64,000 bases of DNA from Streptomyces sp. RFCAC02. GTDB taxonomy: Bacteria; Actinomycetota; Actinomycetes; Streptomycetales; Streptomycetaceae. The first letter of the stretch is position 1, and each line of letters starts with the position of its first letter. Under the pieces are notes generated by a model. The model had not been told where the DNA came from and searched no databases. It saw nothing but the letters and a program-made list of their open reading frames with translations. The DNA lies in contig NZ_SAUH01000001.1 in NCBI RefSeq assembly GCF_004193175.1, forward strand, positions 1,901,501-1,965,500, given 5' to 3'. Shown piece after piece: positions 54,215 to 62,464 of this stretch. A program made the position numbers and the translations under genes.

Positions 54215-55284
54215 ACGTCACAGCCTTCCGCGCCCTGTCCCGCGCGATGCTGCGGGGCATGCTGCGCGACCGGACGGCGCTGTTCTTCACCGTGCTGTTC
54301 CCCCTGATGTTCCTGGCGCTGTTCGGGCTGCTGTTCCAGAACGACACGGGCGCCAAGGTCACCGTCGTGCAGGTCGGCGACGTGTCCGTGCTGGACGACA
54401 TGTCCGACGAGGCACTCGGCGCCCTGGGCGACGCGCTCACCCTGGAGAAGTCGGGCGACCGCGACGAGGCACTGAAGGACGTGCGCGAGGGCGAGGCCGA
54501 CGCCGTCCTCTGGGAGGACGAGGACGGGCGGATCGAGCTTCGCTACTCGATGGCCGACGCCACCCGCGCCGGGACGGTGCAGGGCCTCGTCCAGTCCCTC
54601 GTGCAGAGCGCCAACGTCGCCGCCACCGGCCAGGAGCCCGCGTACTCGCTGGCCACCGACAACGTCGAGGACGAGTCGGTGAAGCCCATCCAGTTCCTGA
54701 CGCCCGGCCTCCTCGGCTGGGCGGTGGCGACGGGCGCTGCGTACTCGTCCGCGTTCACGCTCGTCACCTGGCGCAAGAAGCGCATCCTGCGGCGGCTGTG
54801 GCTCGCGCCCGTCAGCCCGGCGTCCGTCGTCGGCGCGCGCCTGGGCGTCAGCCTGGCGGTCGCGTTCGTCCAGTTCGGGATCTTCATCGCGATCGCCACG
54901 CTGCCCACCTACGGGCTCCAGCTCTCCGGGAACTGGTGGCTCGCGATACCCCTGGTGGCGTGCGGCACGCTCGCGTTCATGTCGATCGGTCTGCTCATCG
55001 GCGCCCTGGCCGGCTCCGAGGAGGCGGCCAACGGCGCGCTGCAGGTCGTCGTCCTGCCGATGGCGTTCCTGGCCGGCTCGTTCTTCCCGACCGACATGAT
55101 GCCGGGCTGGCTCGCGGCCGTCTCGCAGATCCTGCCGCTCAAGCACCTCAACGAGGCGATGATGGACGTCCTGTCGCGGGGCGGCGGCTGGGGCGACGCG
55201 CTCCCGACGATGGGCGGGCTGCTGCTCTTCACCGCCGTGCTGACGGCGATCGCCGCGCGGTTCTTCCGCTGGGACAACGCCTGA
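54211..55284 (+). CDS. ABC-2 type exporter, permease protein
   Basis: 357 residues from GTG 54211. An N-terminal helix ([20 protein letters not shown]) is followed by a large extracytoplasmic domain (about 45-165, acidic) and five C-terminal helices including [26 protein letters not shown], with the typical basic coupling loop, and [37 protein letters not shown]. This is the ABC2_membrane_3 topology of one-subunit-dimer exporters. A strong terminator follows at 55314. Cargo unknown. Confidence 0.92.
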   Translation: MNVTAFRALSRAMLRGMLRDRTALFFTVLFPLMFLALFGLLFQNDTGAKVTVVQVGDVSVLDDMSDEALGALGDALTLEKSGDRDEALKDVREGEADAVLWEDEDGRIELRYSMADATRAGTVQGLVQSLVQSANVAATGQEPAYSLATDNVEDESVKPIQFLTPGLLGWAVATGAAYSSAFTLVTWRKKRILRRLWLAPVSPASVVGARLGVSLAVAFVQFGIFIAIATLPTYGLQLSGNWWLAIPLVACGTLAFMSIGLLIGALAGSEEAANGALQVVVLPMAFLAGSFFPTDMMPGWLAAVSQILPLKHLNEAMMDVLSRGGGWGDALPTMGGLLLFTAVLTAIAARFFRWDNA

Positions 55285-55313
55285 CGCCCGGTGCCGGACA
55301 CCGGTGACCGGGT

Positions 55314-55347
55314 GCGCGGGGCGGCGGAACGATCCGCCGCCCCGCGC
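55314..55347. terminator. Perfect 15-bp hairpin between convergent genes
   Basis: GCGCGGGGCGGCGGA pairs with TCCGCCGCCCCGCGC around ACGA. It closes the plus-strand run from mscS to the ABC exporter and the minus-strand haemoglobin gene. Confidence 0.88.
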
Positions 55348-55357
55348 GCCGTCCGGC

Positions 55358-55741
55358 TCAGCCCGGTGTGTTCACCATGGAGGCGGCGGCGTAGACCAGG
55401 TAGTTCCACAGCTCGGTCTCGTGCTCGGGCGCCAGGTGCAGCTCGTCCACCGCGTCCCGCATGTGGCGGAGCCACGCGTCGTGCGCGGCGCGGTCCACGG
55501 CGAACGGGGCGTGCCGCATGCGCAGCCGGGGGTGGCCCCGGTTGTCGCTGTAGGTGCGCGGGCCGCCCCAGTACTGCATCAGGAAGAGGACGAGCCGCTC
55601 CTCGGCCGGGCCGAGGTCCTCCTCCGGGTACATCGGCCGGAGCAGCGGATCACCGGCCACCCCCTCGTAGAAGCGGTGGACGAGCCGGCGGAACGTCTCC
55701 TCGCCCCCGACCTGTTCGTAGAACGACTGCTGCTCGGTCAC
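55358..55741 (-). CDS. glbO: Group II truncated haemoglobin
   Basis: 127 residues, TrHbO type. Seen: [22 protein letters not shown] (B-helix Tyr), [26 protein letters not shown], the proximal His in RMRHAPFAV and the conserved Trp of helix G in HDAWLRHM. It binds O2/NO and is linked in mycobacteria to respiration or NO protection. GTG 55741 is used; the purine run next to it is too close to be an ideal ribosome binding site. A 16-bp palindrome lies 208 bases upstream. Confidence 0.94.
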   Translation of the reverse strand: MTEQQSFYEQVGGEETFRRLVHRFYEGVAGDPLLRPMYPEEDLGPAEERLVLFLMQYWGGPRTYSDNRGHPRLRMRHAPFAVDRAAHDAWLRHMRDAVDELHLAPEHETELWNYLVYAAASMVNTPG

Positions 55742-56063
55742 TCCCCCATCGTCGCAGACGGGTCCCGCGGTCCCGGGACGGACCCGGGCGTGAACCGCCC
55801 CACCGCCCGGGGGGGGTGGGCGGAGGGACGGTCCCCCGATACGGCGCCATGGGCACCGGGCACCGGCTCGCCCCCTCGTCGCGGCCGGTGGCCGGTCCCC
55901 TGAAGAGGCACCGATGCATCTCCCGCACGCACAGGCGCGCGGAGTGAACATACGTGCACGTATGGATCATGGCAAGGTCGGCGGCGTGGCAGATTGTCGC
56001 CGCTTCACCGGCCGCGCCGGGGGCCTTCCTGTCCTGCGTACGCCAGCCTCCGGGCGGTGCCCG
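55742..56063. other. Intergenic region with a 16-bp perfect palindrome
   Basis: 322 bases upstream of the haemoglobin gene and downstream of the hypothetical gene, both on the minus strand. CATACGTGCACGTATG (55949-55964) is a perfect palindrome and extends imperfectly to TGA...TCA ends. No coding frame or clear terminator seen. The palindrome is a good candidate operator. Confidence 0.5.
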
Positions 56064-56738
56064 TCAGGCCCGGCCGCGCACCGGCGTCACACCGAGGCCG
56101 GGCAGGCCGCCCGCCAGGCGCACGGCGACGGAGCCGAGCCCGGTGCGCAGCCGGAGCCAGGACCCCGAGCCGAGCACGGTGAGCGGGGCGTCCGCGCGCA
56201 GGAACCCGAGGGCGTGGGCCGCGTGCACGGCGCGGAGGGGCAGCGTCGTGCCCGGCAGGCGGCGCGACCAGACCTCCTCGGCCAGCGCGTCGAGCGCGGC
56301 GCGGGTCCGCGCGGCCCCGAGGGCCTCGGTCCGCTCCCTGAACTCGGCGACGACCCCGGCCGCCGCCTCCCGCGCCCGCCCGGCGGGCAGCTCGGCGAGC
56401 GCCCGCCAGCCGCCGCGCGGCGGCAGCAGTCCCGTCCACGAAGGACCGGTCACCGGCGCGGGCAGGGCGCACACGCCGCGGTCCGGGTCGAGGCCGTCGA
56501 GCAGCTCCCCCGCCGACACCGTGGTGTCCACGGCGGCCGGTTCGCGCAGCGCGCACGTCCTGACCGCCAGCACGTCGAACCGCGCCGGCCGCGTGAACAC
56601 GGCGAGCACCCCGCCGTCCGCCCGCAGCCGCGCCGCGGCCGCGCGGTCCCAGCGCAACTGGCGGCCGAGGAACGCCACGAGGTCCCCGGCCGCCCCCGGA
56701 TCGGCCAGCGCGAGGTCGCGCCGCGGTGCGGAGGTCAT
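56064..56738 (-). CDS. Hypothetical protein coupled to a thioesterase gene
   Basis: 224 residues from ATG 56738, which overlaps the thioesterase stop (ATGA). Soluble, Ala/Arg/Leu-rich, two Cys, no membrane segment. N-terminal part LADPGAAGDLVAFLGRQLRWDRAAAARL and FDVLAVRTCALREP suggest an alpha/beta domain; the C-terminus GSGSWLRLRTGLGSVAVRLAGG is beta-like. I recognise no family. Coding is supported by coupling and by uniform G/C third positions. It may serve with the thioesterase. Confidence 0.75.
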   Translation of the reverse strand: MTSAPRRDLALADPGAAGDLVAFLGRQLRWDRAAAARLRADGGVLAVFTRPARFDVLAVRTCALREPAAVDTTVSAGELLDGLDPDRGVCALPAPVTGPSWTGLLPPRGGWRALAELPAGRAREAAAGVVAEFRERTEALGAARTRAALDALAEEVWSRRLPGTTLPLRAVHAAHALGFLRADAPLTVLGSGSWLRLRTGLGSVAVRLAGGLPGLGVTPVRGRA

Positions 56739-57163
56739 GCGGCGGGCGCCTCCCCGGCGGCGTCGTCCGCGTACCGCTGGAGGAAGGCACGCTCCTCCGG
56801 GGTGAGCCGGCGCGGCCTGGCCGCCTCCAGGTCGTAGGGCACGACCACGGTCGAGGCCCGCGCGTACACCGCGGTGTCGTCCTTGACGTCGTACGCCACG
56901 GTCACGGAGGCGCCGCCCAGCTTCGCCACCCACGTCTCGACGGTGACCGGGGTGTGCCGGTGGGTCAGCGGCTTCAGGTAGTCGATCTCGTGGTGCGCGA
57001 CGACGGAACCGCCCGTGAACGCCCCCGACGCGGCCTCCCGCGCCAGCCGGAACATGAAGTCGATCCGCGCCTCCTCCAGGTAGCGGAGGAAGACGACGTT
57101 GTTGACGTGCCCGAAGGCGTCCATGTCCGACCAGCGCAGGGGGCACTGGTATATGTGCCGCAC
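56735..57163 (-). CDS. Acyl-CoA thioesterase, hot-dog fold (4HBT/YbgC type)
   Basis: 142 residues from GTG 57163. The active-site loop is RWSDMDAFGHVNNVVFLRYLEEARIDF, in which the Asp acts in hydrolysis. VAHHEIDYLKPL and VTVAYDVKDD complete the single hot-dog domain. It hydrolyses an acyl-CoA of unknown chain length. It lies five bases after the ettA stop and overlaps the next gene, so ettA, thioesterase and hypothetical protein form one operon, as usual in streptomycetes. Confidence 0.92.
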   Translation of the reverse strand: MRHIYQCPLRWSDMDAFGHVNNVVFLRYLEEARIDFMFRLAREAASGAFTGGSVVAHHEIDYLKPLTHRHTPVTVETWVAKLGGASVTVAYDVKDDTAVYARASTVVVPYDLEAARPRRLTPEERAFLQRYADDAAGEAPAA

Positions 57164-57168
57164 GCGCC

Positions 57169-58833
57169 TCAGCCCCGGGTGAGCTTCTTGTACGAGGCGC
57201 GGTGCGGGCGGGCCGCCTCCGGGCCGAGCCGCTCGATCTTGTTCTTCTCGTACGAGGCGTAGTTGCCCTCGAACCAGAACCAGCGCGACTCGCCCTCGTA
57301 GGCGAGGATGTGCGTCGCGATGCGGTCGAGGAACCACCGGTCGTGCGACACGACGACGGCGCAGCCGGGGAACTCCAGCAGCGCGTTCTCCAGGGAGGAG
57401 AGCGTCTCGACGTCGAGGTCGTTCGTCGGCTCGTCGAGCAGCAGCAGGTTGCCGCCCTGCTTGAGGGTCAGGGCGAGGTTCAGGCGGTTGCGCTCGCCGC
57501 CGGACAGGACGCCGGCCGGCTTCTGCTGGTCCGGCCCCTTGAAGCCGAAGGCGCTGACGTACGCGCGCGACGGCATCTCGACCTGGCCGACATTGATGTG
57601 GTCCAGACCGTCGGAGACGACCTCCCACAGCGTCTTCTTCGGGTCGATGTTCGCCCGCGACTGGTCGACGTAGGAGATCTGCACGGTCTCGCCGACACGG
57701 ACGCTGCCGCCGTCCACCGACTCCAGGCCGAGGATCATCTTGAACAGCGTCGTCTTGCCGGCGCCGTTCGGGCCGATGACGCCGACGATGCCGTTGCGCG
57801 GCAGCGTGAACGACAGGCCGTCGACGAGCACCTTCTCGCCGAACGCCTTCTCCAGGCCGGCCACCTCGACCACGATGTTGCCCAGTCGCGGCCCCGGCGG
57901 GATCTGGATCTCCTCGAAGTCCAGCTTCCTGGTCTTCTCGGCCTCCGCCGCCATCTCCTCGTACCGGGCGAGGCGGGCGCGGGACTTGGCCTGGCGGCCC
58001 TTGGCGTTGGAGCGGACCCACTCCAGCTCTTCCTTGAGCCGCTTGGCGCGCTTGGCGTCCTTCTGGCCCTCGACCTTGAGCCGGGACTCCTTCGTCTCCA
58101 GGTACTTGGAGTAGTTGCCCTCGTAGACGTAGGCGCGGCCGCGGTCCAGCTCCAGGATCCACTCCGCCACGTTGTCGAGGAAGTAGCGGTCGTGGGTGAT
58201 GGCGACGACGGTGCCCGGGTACTTGGCGAGGTGCTGCTCCAGCCACTGCACGGACTCGGCGTCGAGGTGGTTCGTCGGCTCGTCCAGCAGCAGCAGGTCG
58301 GGCTGCTCCAGGAGCAGCCGGCACAGCGCGACACGGCGCTTCTCGCCGCCGGAGAGGTTGGTGACGGGCCAGTCGCCGGGCGGACAGCCGAGGGCGTCCA
58401 TGGCCTGTTCGAGCTGCGCGTCGAGGTCCCAGGCGCCCGCGTGGTCGAGCTGCTCCTGGAGCCGGCCCATCTCGTCCATCAGCTCGTCGGTGTAGTCGGT
58501 CGCCATCTGCTCGGCGATCTCGTTGAACCGGTCGAGCTTGCCCTTGAGCTCGGCGACGCCCTCCTGGACGTTCTCCAGGACGGTCTTCGACTCGTCCAGC
58601 GGGGGCTCCTGCAGGAGGATGCCGACGCTGTAGCCGGGGGTGAGGAACGCGTCACCGTTGGAGGGCTGTTCGAGCCCGGCCATGATCTTCAGCACCGTGG
58701 ACTTGCCGGCGCCGTTGGGACCCACGACACCGATCTTCGCCCCGGGCAGAAAGCTCAGGGTCACGTCGTCAAGGATGACCTTGTCGCCGTGGGCCTTGCG
58801 CGTCTTGCGCATGGTGTAGATGTACTCAGCCAA
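57169..58833 (-). CDS. ettA: Energy-dependent translational throttle protein EttA (ABC-F)
   Basis: 554 residues with two ABC domains and no membrane part. Walker A GPNGAGKST and GPNGAGKTT; signatures LSGGEKRRVAL and LSGGERNRLNL; Walker B LLLLDEPTNHLD and LLLLDEPTNDLD. The P-site tRNA interaction motif between domains is the basic helix around LKEELEWVRSNAKGRQAKS, and the EttA arm lies in the first domain (KLDRFNEIAEQM). EttA gates the first elongation steps according to ATP level. ATG 58833 gives AEYIYTMRKTRKAHGDK, the standard start. Confidence 0.95.
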   Translation of the reverse strand: MAEYIYTMRKTRKAHGDKVILDDVTLSFLPGAKIGVVGPNGAGKSTVLKIMAGLEQPSNGDAFLTPGYSVGILLQEPPLDESKTVLENVQEGVAELKGKLDRFNEIAEQMATDYTDELMDEMGRLQEQLDHAGAWDLDAQLEQAMDALGCPPGDWPVTNLSGGEKRRVALCRLLLEQPDLLLLDEPTNHLDAESVQWLEQHLAKYPGTVVAITHDRYFLDNVAEWILELDRGRAYVYEGNYSKYLETKESRLKVEGQKDAKRAKRLKEELEWVRSNAKGRQAKSRARLARYEEMAAEAEKTRKLDFEEIQIPPGPRLGNIVVEVAGLEKAFGEKVLVDGLSFTLPRNGIVGVIGPNGAGKTTLFKMILGLESVDGGSVRVGETVQISYVDQSRANIDPKKTLWEVVSDGLDHINVGQVEMPSRAYVSAFGFKGPDQQKPAGVLSGGERNRLNLALTLKQGGNLLLLDEPTNDLDVETLSSLENALLEFPGCAVVVSHDRWFLDRIATHILAYEGESRWFWFEGNYASYEKNKIERLGPEAARPHRASYKKLTRG

Positions 58834-58972
58834 GAGAAACCGTCCGGCAGATTCGGGTGGGTGGATCGTTCGCTGGTGGATCGGGAGCGGGTTCGCGGGG
58901 GTCGGACTCCATCCTGCCGCATGGCCCGGCCGCTGCGGAAACCGGTGGGCCGCCGGGCCGGGGCGAACGCGA

Positions 58973-59008
58973 GGGGGCGGGCCCGCGCTGCTGCGCGGAC
59001 CCGCCCCC
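58973..59008 (-). terminator. Terminator of the thioester surface protein gene
   Basis: GGGGGCGGG-C-CCGCGC pairs with GCGCGG-A-CCCGCCCCC around TGCT, about 65 bases after the stop, one internal mismatch. Confidence 0.75.
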
Positions 59009-59073
59009 GTGTGCGCCGGGTCACGCCGTTCCGGGTCGCCCCGGTGCGGCCGTGGTCCCGCGGGCTCGGCGTG

Positions 59074-60495
59074 TCAGTTGGTGCCGGCGCCGCGACGGCG
59101 GATGAAGAACACGACACCGCCGCCGACGACGAGCAGCGCGAGCGCGATGCCGCCGAACAGGGCCGGGTTGGTGCCGCTGCCGGTCTCGGCCAGGTCCTCG
59201 CTGTCACCCGCGGGGGCCGGGCCCTCGTCCTCGGGCTGCTCGTCGGCCGGCGGGGCGGCCGGGGTCTCGGTCTGGGCCGGGGCGCAGTCGATCGTCGCGG
59301 TGTGCGTGGCGATGACGGTGCCGGTCTCGTCCTTGACCTCGACGGTCACCTGCGTGTCCTCCTCGGCGGGGACGCGCACGGCCTCGGAGCTGGTGCCGGG
59401 CTGCACGGTGACCGTCTGGTCGCCGATGGTGTAGGTGCCGGGGGCGTCACCGTTGTTGGTGATGGTGACGTCGACGCCGCCGCCGTTCTCGGAGCACTTC
59501 TCCTCGAAGGTCACGTCGGGCGCCGGGGCGGCCGGGGCCTCGGGGGTGGTCCACGCGGCACCGGCGGTGGCCTCGGTGCGGGTGTTCTCGGTGCCGGCCA
59601 GGATCATCGTCTGGGTCTCGGCCTCGGCGCCGGTGAAGACACGGCCGATCGAGACGGCGGACTCCACGGAGGCGGTGAGGGTGGCGGTGCCGTCCTCGGT
59701 GCCCTCGGGCACGGAGAAGTAGACGTCGGTGCCGGCCGCGACGGCGCCCTCGTCCAGCGGGGTGCCCTGGGCGTCGGTCAGGGTGACGCCCTGGGCGGCG
59801 GCGGCCTCGTCGAGGGACACGGCCGCGCTCGCCGCGGTGGTGTCGACGGTGACCGGGCCGACCAGGCCGCCGGACTCACCGTTGACCTGGGAGGGCGACA
59901 GGCTCAGGGAGGCCGCGGGCTCCTCGGTGGTCTGGGCGTTCTCCGTCAGCCAGTCGGCGACCTCGGCCGCGACGTCGTTCTTCGGCTCGGTCTCCACGTC
60001 GTCCGACAGGCGCCAGATGGCGGCCTGGGTGGCGGCGGCGGCCTCGTCCTCGCTCAGCTCGCCCTCGACACCGGCCTGGGCGACGAGCTCGTCGGCCGAC
60101 AGGACGGGGTAGGAGTGCTGGAGCACCCAGAGGATCTTGCCGGCGTTCTCGTTGTCGTGCAGCTTCGAGGAGTCCCAGTCCACCTCCTTGTAGGGGGCGT
60201 GGGCCGCCGTCTCCGTGAACAGGTCGACGCAGTAGGTGAGGTACGTGCCGCCGTTGTCGTCCTTCAGCGTGAAGAGGCCGGCGGAGTACTCGTCGGTCTC
60301 GCCGTTGTGCGTGACGTTCACCTTGCCGAAGGTGGTCAGGCCGTCGAGGGTGGCGGTGGCGCCCTCGTTGTGCTGCGGCGGGTTCTCGTCCGCGACGGCG
60401 GCCGTCGCGGTGGCGATCGCACCGGTGGCGAGGAGACCGGTCACGACGGCGGAGGCCGCACGGCGGGCGGTGGTCCGCCTGCGCGCAGAAATCAT
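59074..60495 (-). CDS. LAETG-anchored surface protein with Cys-Gln thioester domain
   Basis: 473 residues. A signal peptide (basic RRRTTARRAAS then VVTGLLATGAIATATAAVA) is followed by a thioester (TQXA) domain with Cys89 in TYLTYCVDLF and Gln157 in ATQAAIWRLSDD, expected to form an internal thioester bond able to attach covalently to a partner surface. Two beta domains and an acidic Pro-rich stalk precede LAETG (435-439), a hydrophobic helix and a basic tail, i.e. a class E sortase signal. Sortase genes are not in the window. ATG 60495 has GGAGGGG upstream. Confidence 0.93.
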   Translation of the reverse strand: MISARRRTTARRAASAVVTGLLATGAIATATAAVADENPPQHNEGATATLDGLTTFGKVNVTHNGETDEYSAGLFTLKDDNGGTYLTYCVDLFTETAAHAPYKEVDWDSSKLHDNENAGKILWVLQHSYPVLSADELVAQAGVEGELSEDEAAAATQAAIWRLSDDVETEPKNDVAAEVADWLTENAQTTEEPAASLSLSPSQVNGESGGLVGPVTVDTTAASAAVSLDEAAAAQGVTLTDAQGTPLDEGAVAAGTDVYFSVPEGTEDGTATLTASVESAVSIGRVFTGAEAETQTMILAGTENTRTEATAGAAWTTPEAPAAPAPDVTFEEKCSENGGGVDVTITNNGDAPGTYTIGDQTVTVQPGTSSEAVRVPAEEDTQVTVEVKDETGTVIATHTATIDCAPAQTETPAAPPADEQPEDEGPAPAGDSEDLAETGSGTNPALFGGIALALLVVGGGVVFFIRRRGAGTN

Positions 60496-60814
60496 GGGTG
60501 TGCCCCTCCAGAGGTCCACGGATCACGGGCCGAGGACACGCGCCTTCCGGCGGTCCGTTCGAAAAGCGTCCCGTGCGTAGGCGATGGTAGGCAGGCGGCC
60601 CGGCAATGTCCCCAGGGGGGCCAGGAGTTACACATTCCGAGGTGGAATCGTTACGCCAGGCTGCCAGCGCGCTGCGGGACTTTGACCGTGAGTCACCACC
60701 GACCGGACGAGCGGCCTTTTCCGGTGGCCACCGGGGCCAAGGGGCATCAACGGTGCTGTCGGGACCAACCGCACGATGCCCGCCGCAACCGCCCGAACAC
60801 GCCCGCCGGACGGC
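60496..60814. other. Intergenic region between dynB and the surface-protein gene
   Basis: 319 bases. Contains a 14-base perfect palindrome CCGGTGGCCACCGG at 60721-60734, about 80 bases after the dynB stop, and the smaller CATTCCGAGGTGGAATG-like inverted repeat near 60631-60647. The surface-protein promoter must lie here; I could not fix it. Confidence 0.4.
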
Positions 60815-62464
60815 TCAGCGCAGCCTGCCGGACAGCTCGGACCCGCCCGTGGGGGACGCGGCGACGACGTAGCGCTCCCTGACCTCGTGGTAGCGCATCA
60901 GCTCGGCGGCGACGGGTTCGAGGACCTGCCGGTGGCCGCAGTCGGCGGCGATCCGCCGCAGGCGCCACTCCTCCTGCCGCCCGTGGGCGCGCGCCGGGCC
61001 GCGTGCCGCCATCCGGCAGCCCCAGGCGAGCAGCGGGCCGCCCAGCGAGCCGCCGGCGAGGAGCAGCGGCGGCAGCCAGTCGGCGACGACCGGGTGGCCG
61101 GCGAGGCCGATCAGCAGCCAGCAGACGCCGAGGAGCTGCGCGGCGAGGAGGACGGCCTGCGCGGCTGCCGCCGCCGTCCACCAGCGGGGCCGGGGCAGGC
61201 GTTCGGTGGGTGCCCCGGCGAGCGCCGCGTCCAGGGCGGCGGGCAGGTCCCGCGCGCCCCGGCGGGCGGCGTCCCGCACCGCCCTGGCCCAGGGGTCGGG
61301 CAGGCCGTCGGCGGCTTCGTCGGCGAGGTCGCGCACGGCCTGTTCGACGGCGGGGCGGGCGACGGCCGGGGGTCCCGCGCTCTGCCGCTTCGTGGCGAGC
61401 CCGGCGGGCTCGCCACGGCGTTCCGCCTGGCGGGCGGCGAGGCGGCGCAGGCCCTGCGCCCACGGTGTGCCGCAGGCGCGGTCGGCGCGGCGCAGCCAGC
61501 CGCGTTCGGCGGCGAGGCCGGCGGCGGGCGCGCCGACCGCGGCGGCGAGGCGGTCCTCGAAGTCCTCGCGGGACTGCGGGGTGAGGCCGGCGGGCGCCTC
61601 GGAGGCGTCCGCGATGTACAGCGGGCCGAGGTCGCGGGCCACGCCGTCCACGTCGGCCGCGAGGCGGCGGGCCGCGGCCGTTCTGGGGGCGACGAGTTCG
61701 GCGACGGCCTGGCGCAGTTCGGGGATGCCGTCGCCGGTGAGGGCGGAGACGGCGAGGACGCCCGCGCCGGGCTCGCCGTGCTCGCCGAGCGCGACGCCGT
61801 GCTCGTCGAGGAGACGCCGCAGGTCGTCGAGGACCGCGTCGACGGCGTCGTCCGGCAGGCGGTCCGTCTGGTTGAGGACGACGATGCTGACGTCCGCGTG
61901 CCCGGCGAAGGCGCTCAGGTAGCGCTCGTGGAACAGCGCGTCGGCGTACTTCTCCGGGTCGACGACCCAGATGACGGCGTCCACGAGCGTCAGCAGCCGG
62001 TCCACCTGGTCGCGGTGCGCGGTGTCGACGGAGTCGTGGTCGGGCAGGTCGAGGAGGACGAGGCCGCGCAGCCCCGGGTCGAGGACGTGGGCGCGGCGGC
62101 GGGCGCGGGCGGGGACGCCGAGGCGTTCCAGCAGCCCGTCGGCGGGCAGGTCGCGGCCGGCCTCCCAGGTGCAGGAGACGGCGGTCGCGGTGGTGGGGCG
62201 GCGGACGCCGGCCTCGGAGAGCTGGGCGCCGGCCAGCGCGTTGAAGAGCGTCGACTTGCCGCAGCCGGTGGCGCCGGCGATGGCGACGGCGGTGTAGGCG
62301 CGGGGCAGGCGGTCCCGTGCGGCGGCCTCGTCGAGGACGCGTCCCGCGGCGGTGAGCCGGTCGTCGGGGAGTCGGGTGCGGGAGAGGCCGACGAGTTCGC
62401 GCAGTGCGCCGAGGCGGACGCCGAGGGCGCCGGCCTGGGCGGCGCCGGTGGTGGTGTCGGTCAC
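60815..62464 (-). CDS. dynB: Dynamin-like GTPase with C-terminal membrane helices (DynB-like)
   Basis: 549 residues. The GTPase domain has P-loop [16 protein letters not shown], switch [13 protein letters not shown]3 [11 protein letters not shown] and G4 VVLNQTD. The C-terminal part contains two membrane helices ([24 protein letters not shown] and [20 protein letters not shown], about 420-475). In Streptomyces a tandem pair, DynA and DynB, stabilises FtsZ rings at sporulation septa, and DynB is the membrane-bound member; the present pair fits in order, size and topology. GTG 62464 overlaps the upstream stop (GTGA). The name rests on context. Confidence 0.78.
   Translation of the reverse strand: MTDTTTGAAQAGALGVRLGALRELVGLSRTRLPDDRLTAAGRVLDEAAARDRLPRAYTAVAIAGATGCGKSTLFNALAGAQLSEAGVRRPTTATAVSCTWEAGRDLPADGLLERLGVPARARRRAHVLDPGLRGLVLLDLPDHDSVDTAHRDQVDRLLTLVDAVIWVVDPEKYADALFHERYLSAFAGHADVSIVVLNQTDRLPDDAVDAVLDDLRRLLDEHGVALGEHGEPGAGVLAVSALTGDGIPELRQAVAELVAPRTAAARRLAADVDGVARDLGPLYIADASEAPAGLTPQSREDFEDRLAAAVGAPAAGLAAERGWLRRADRACGTPWAQGLRRLAARQAERRGEPAGLATKRQSAGPPAVARPAVEQAVRDLADEAADGLPDPWARAVRDAARRGARDLPAALDAALAGAPTERLPRPRWWTAAAAAQAVLLAAQLLGVCWLLIGLAGHPVVADWLPPLLLAGGSLGGPLLAWGCRMAARGPARAHGRQEEWRLRRIAADCGHRQVLEPVAAELMRYHEVRERYVVAASPTGGSELSGRLR

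Noticed and set aside
60721..60734. Palindrome CCGGTGGCCACCGG as an operator
   Set aside because: It lies downstream of dynB rather than next to a start codon; short GC palindromes of this kind arise often in such DNA, so noted only in the region entry.
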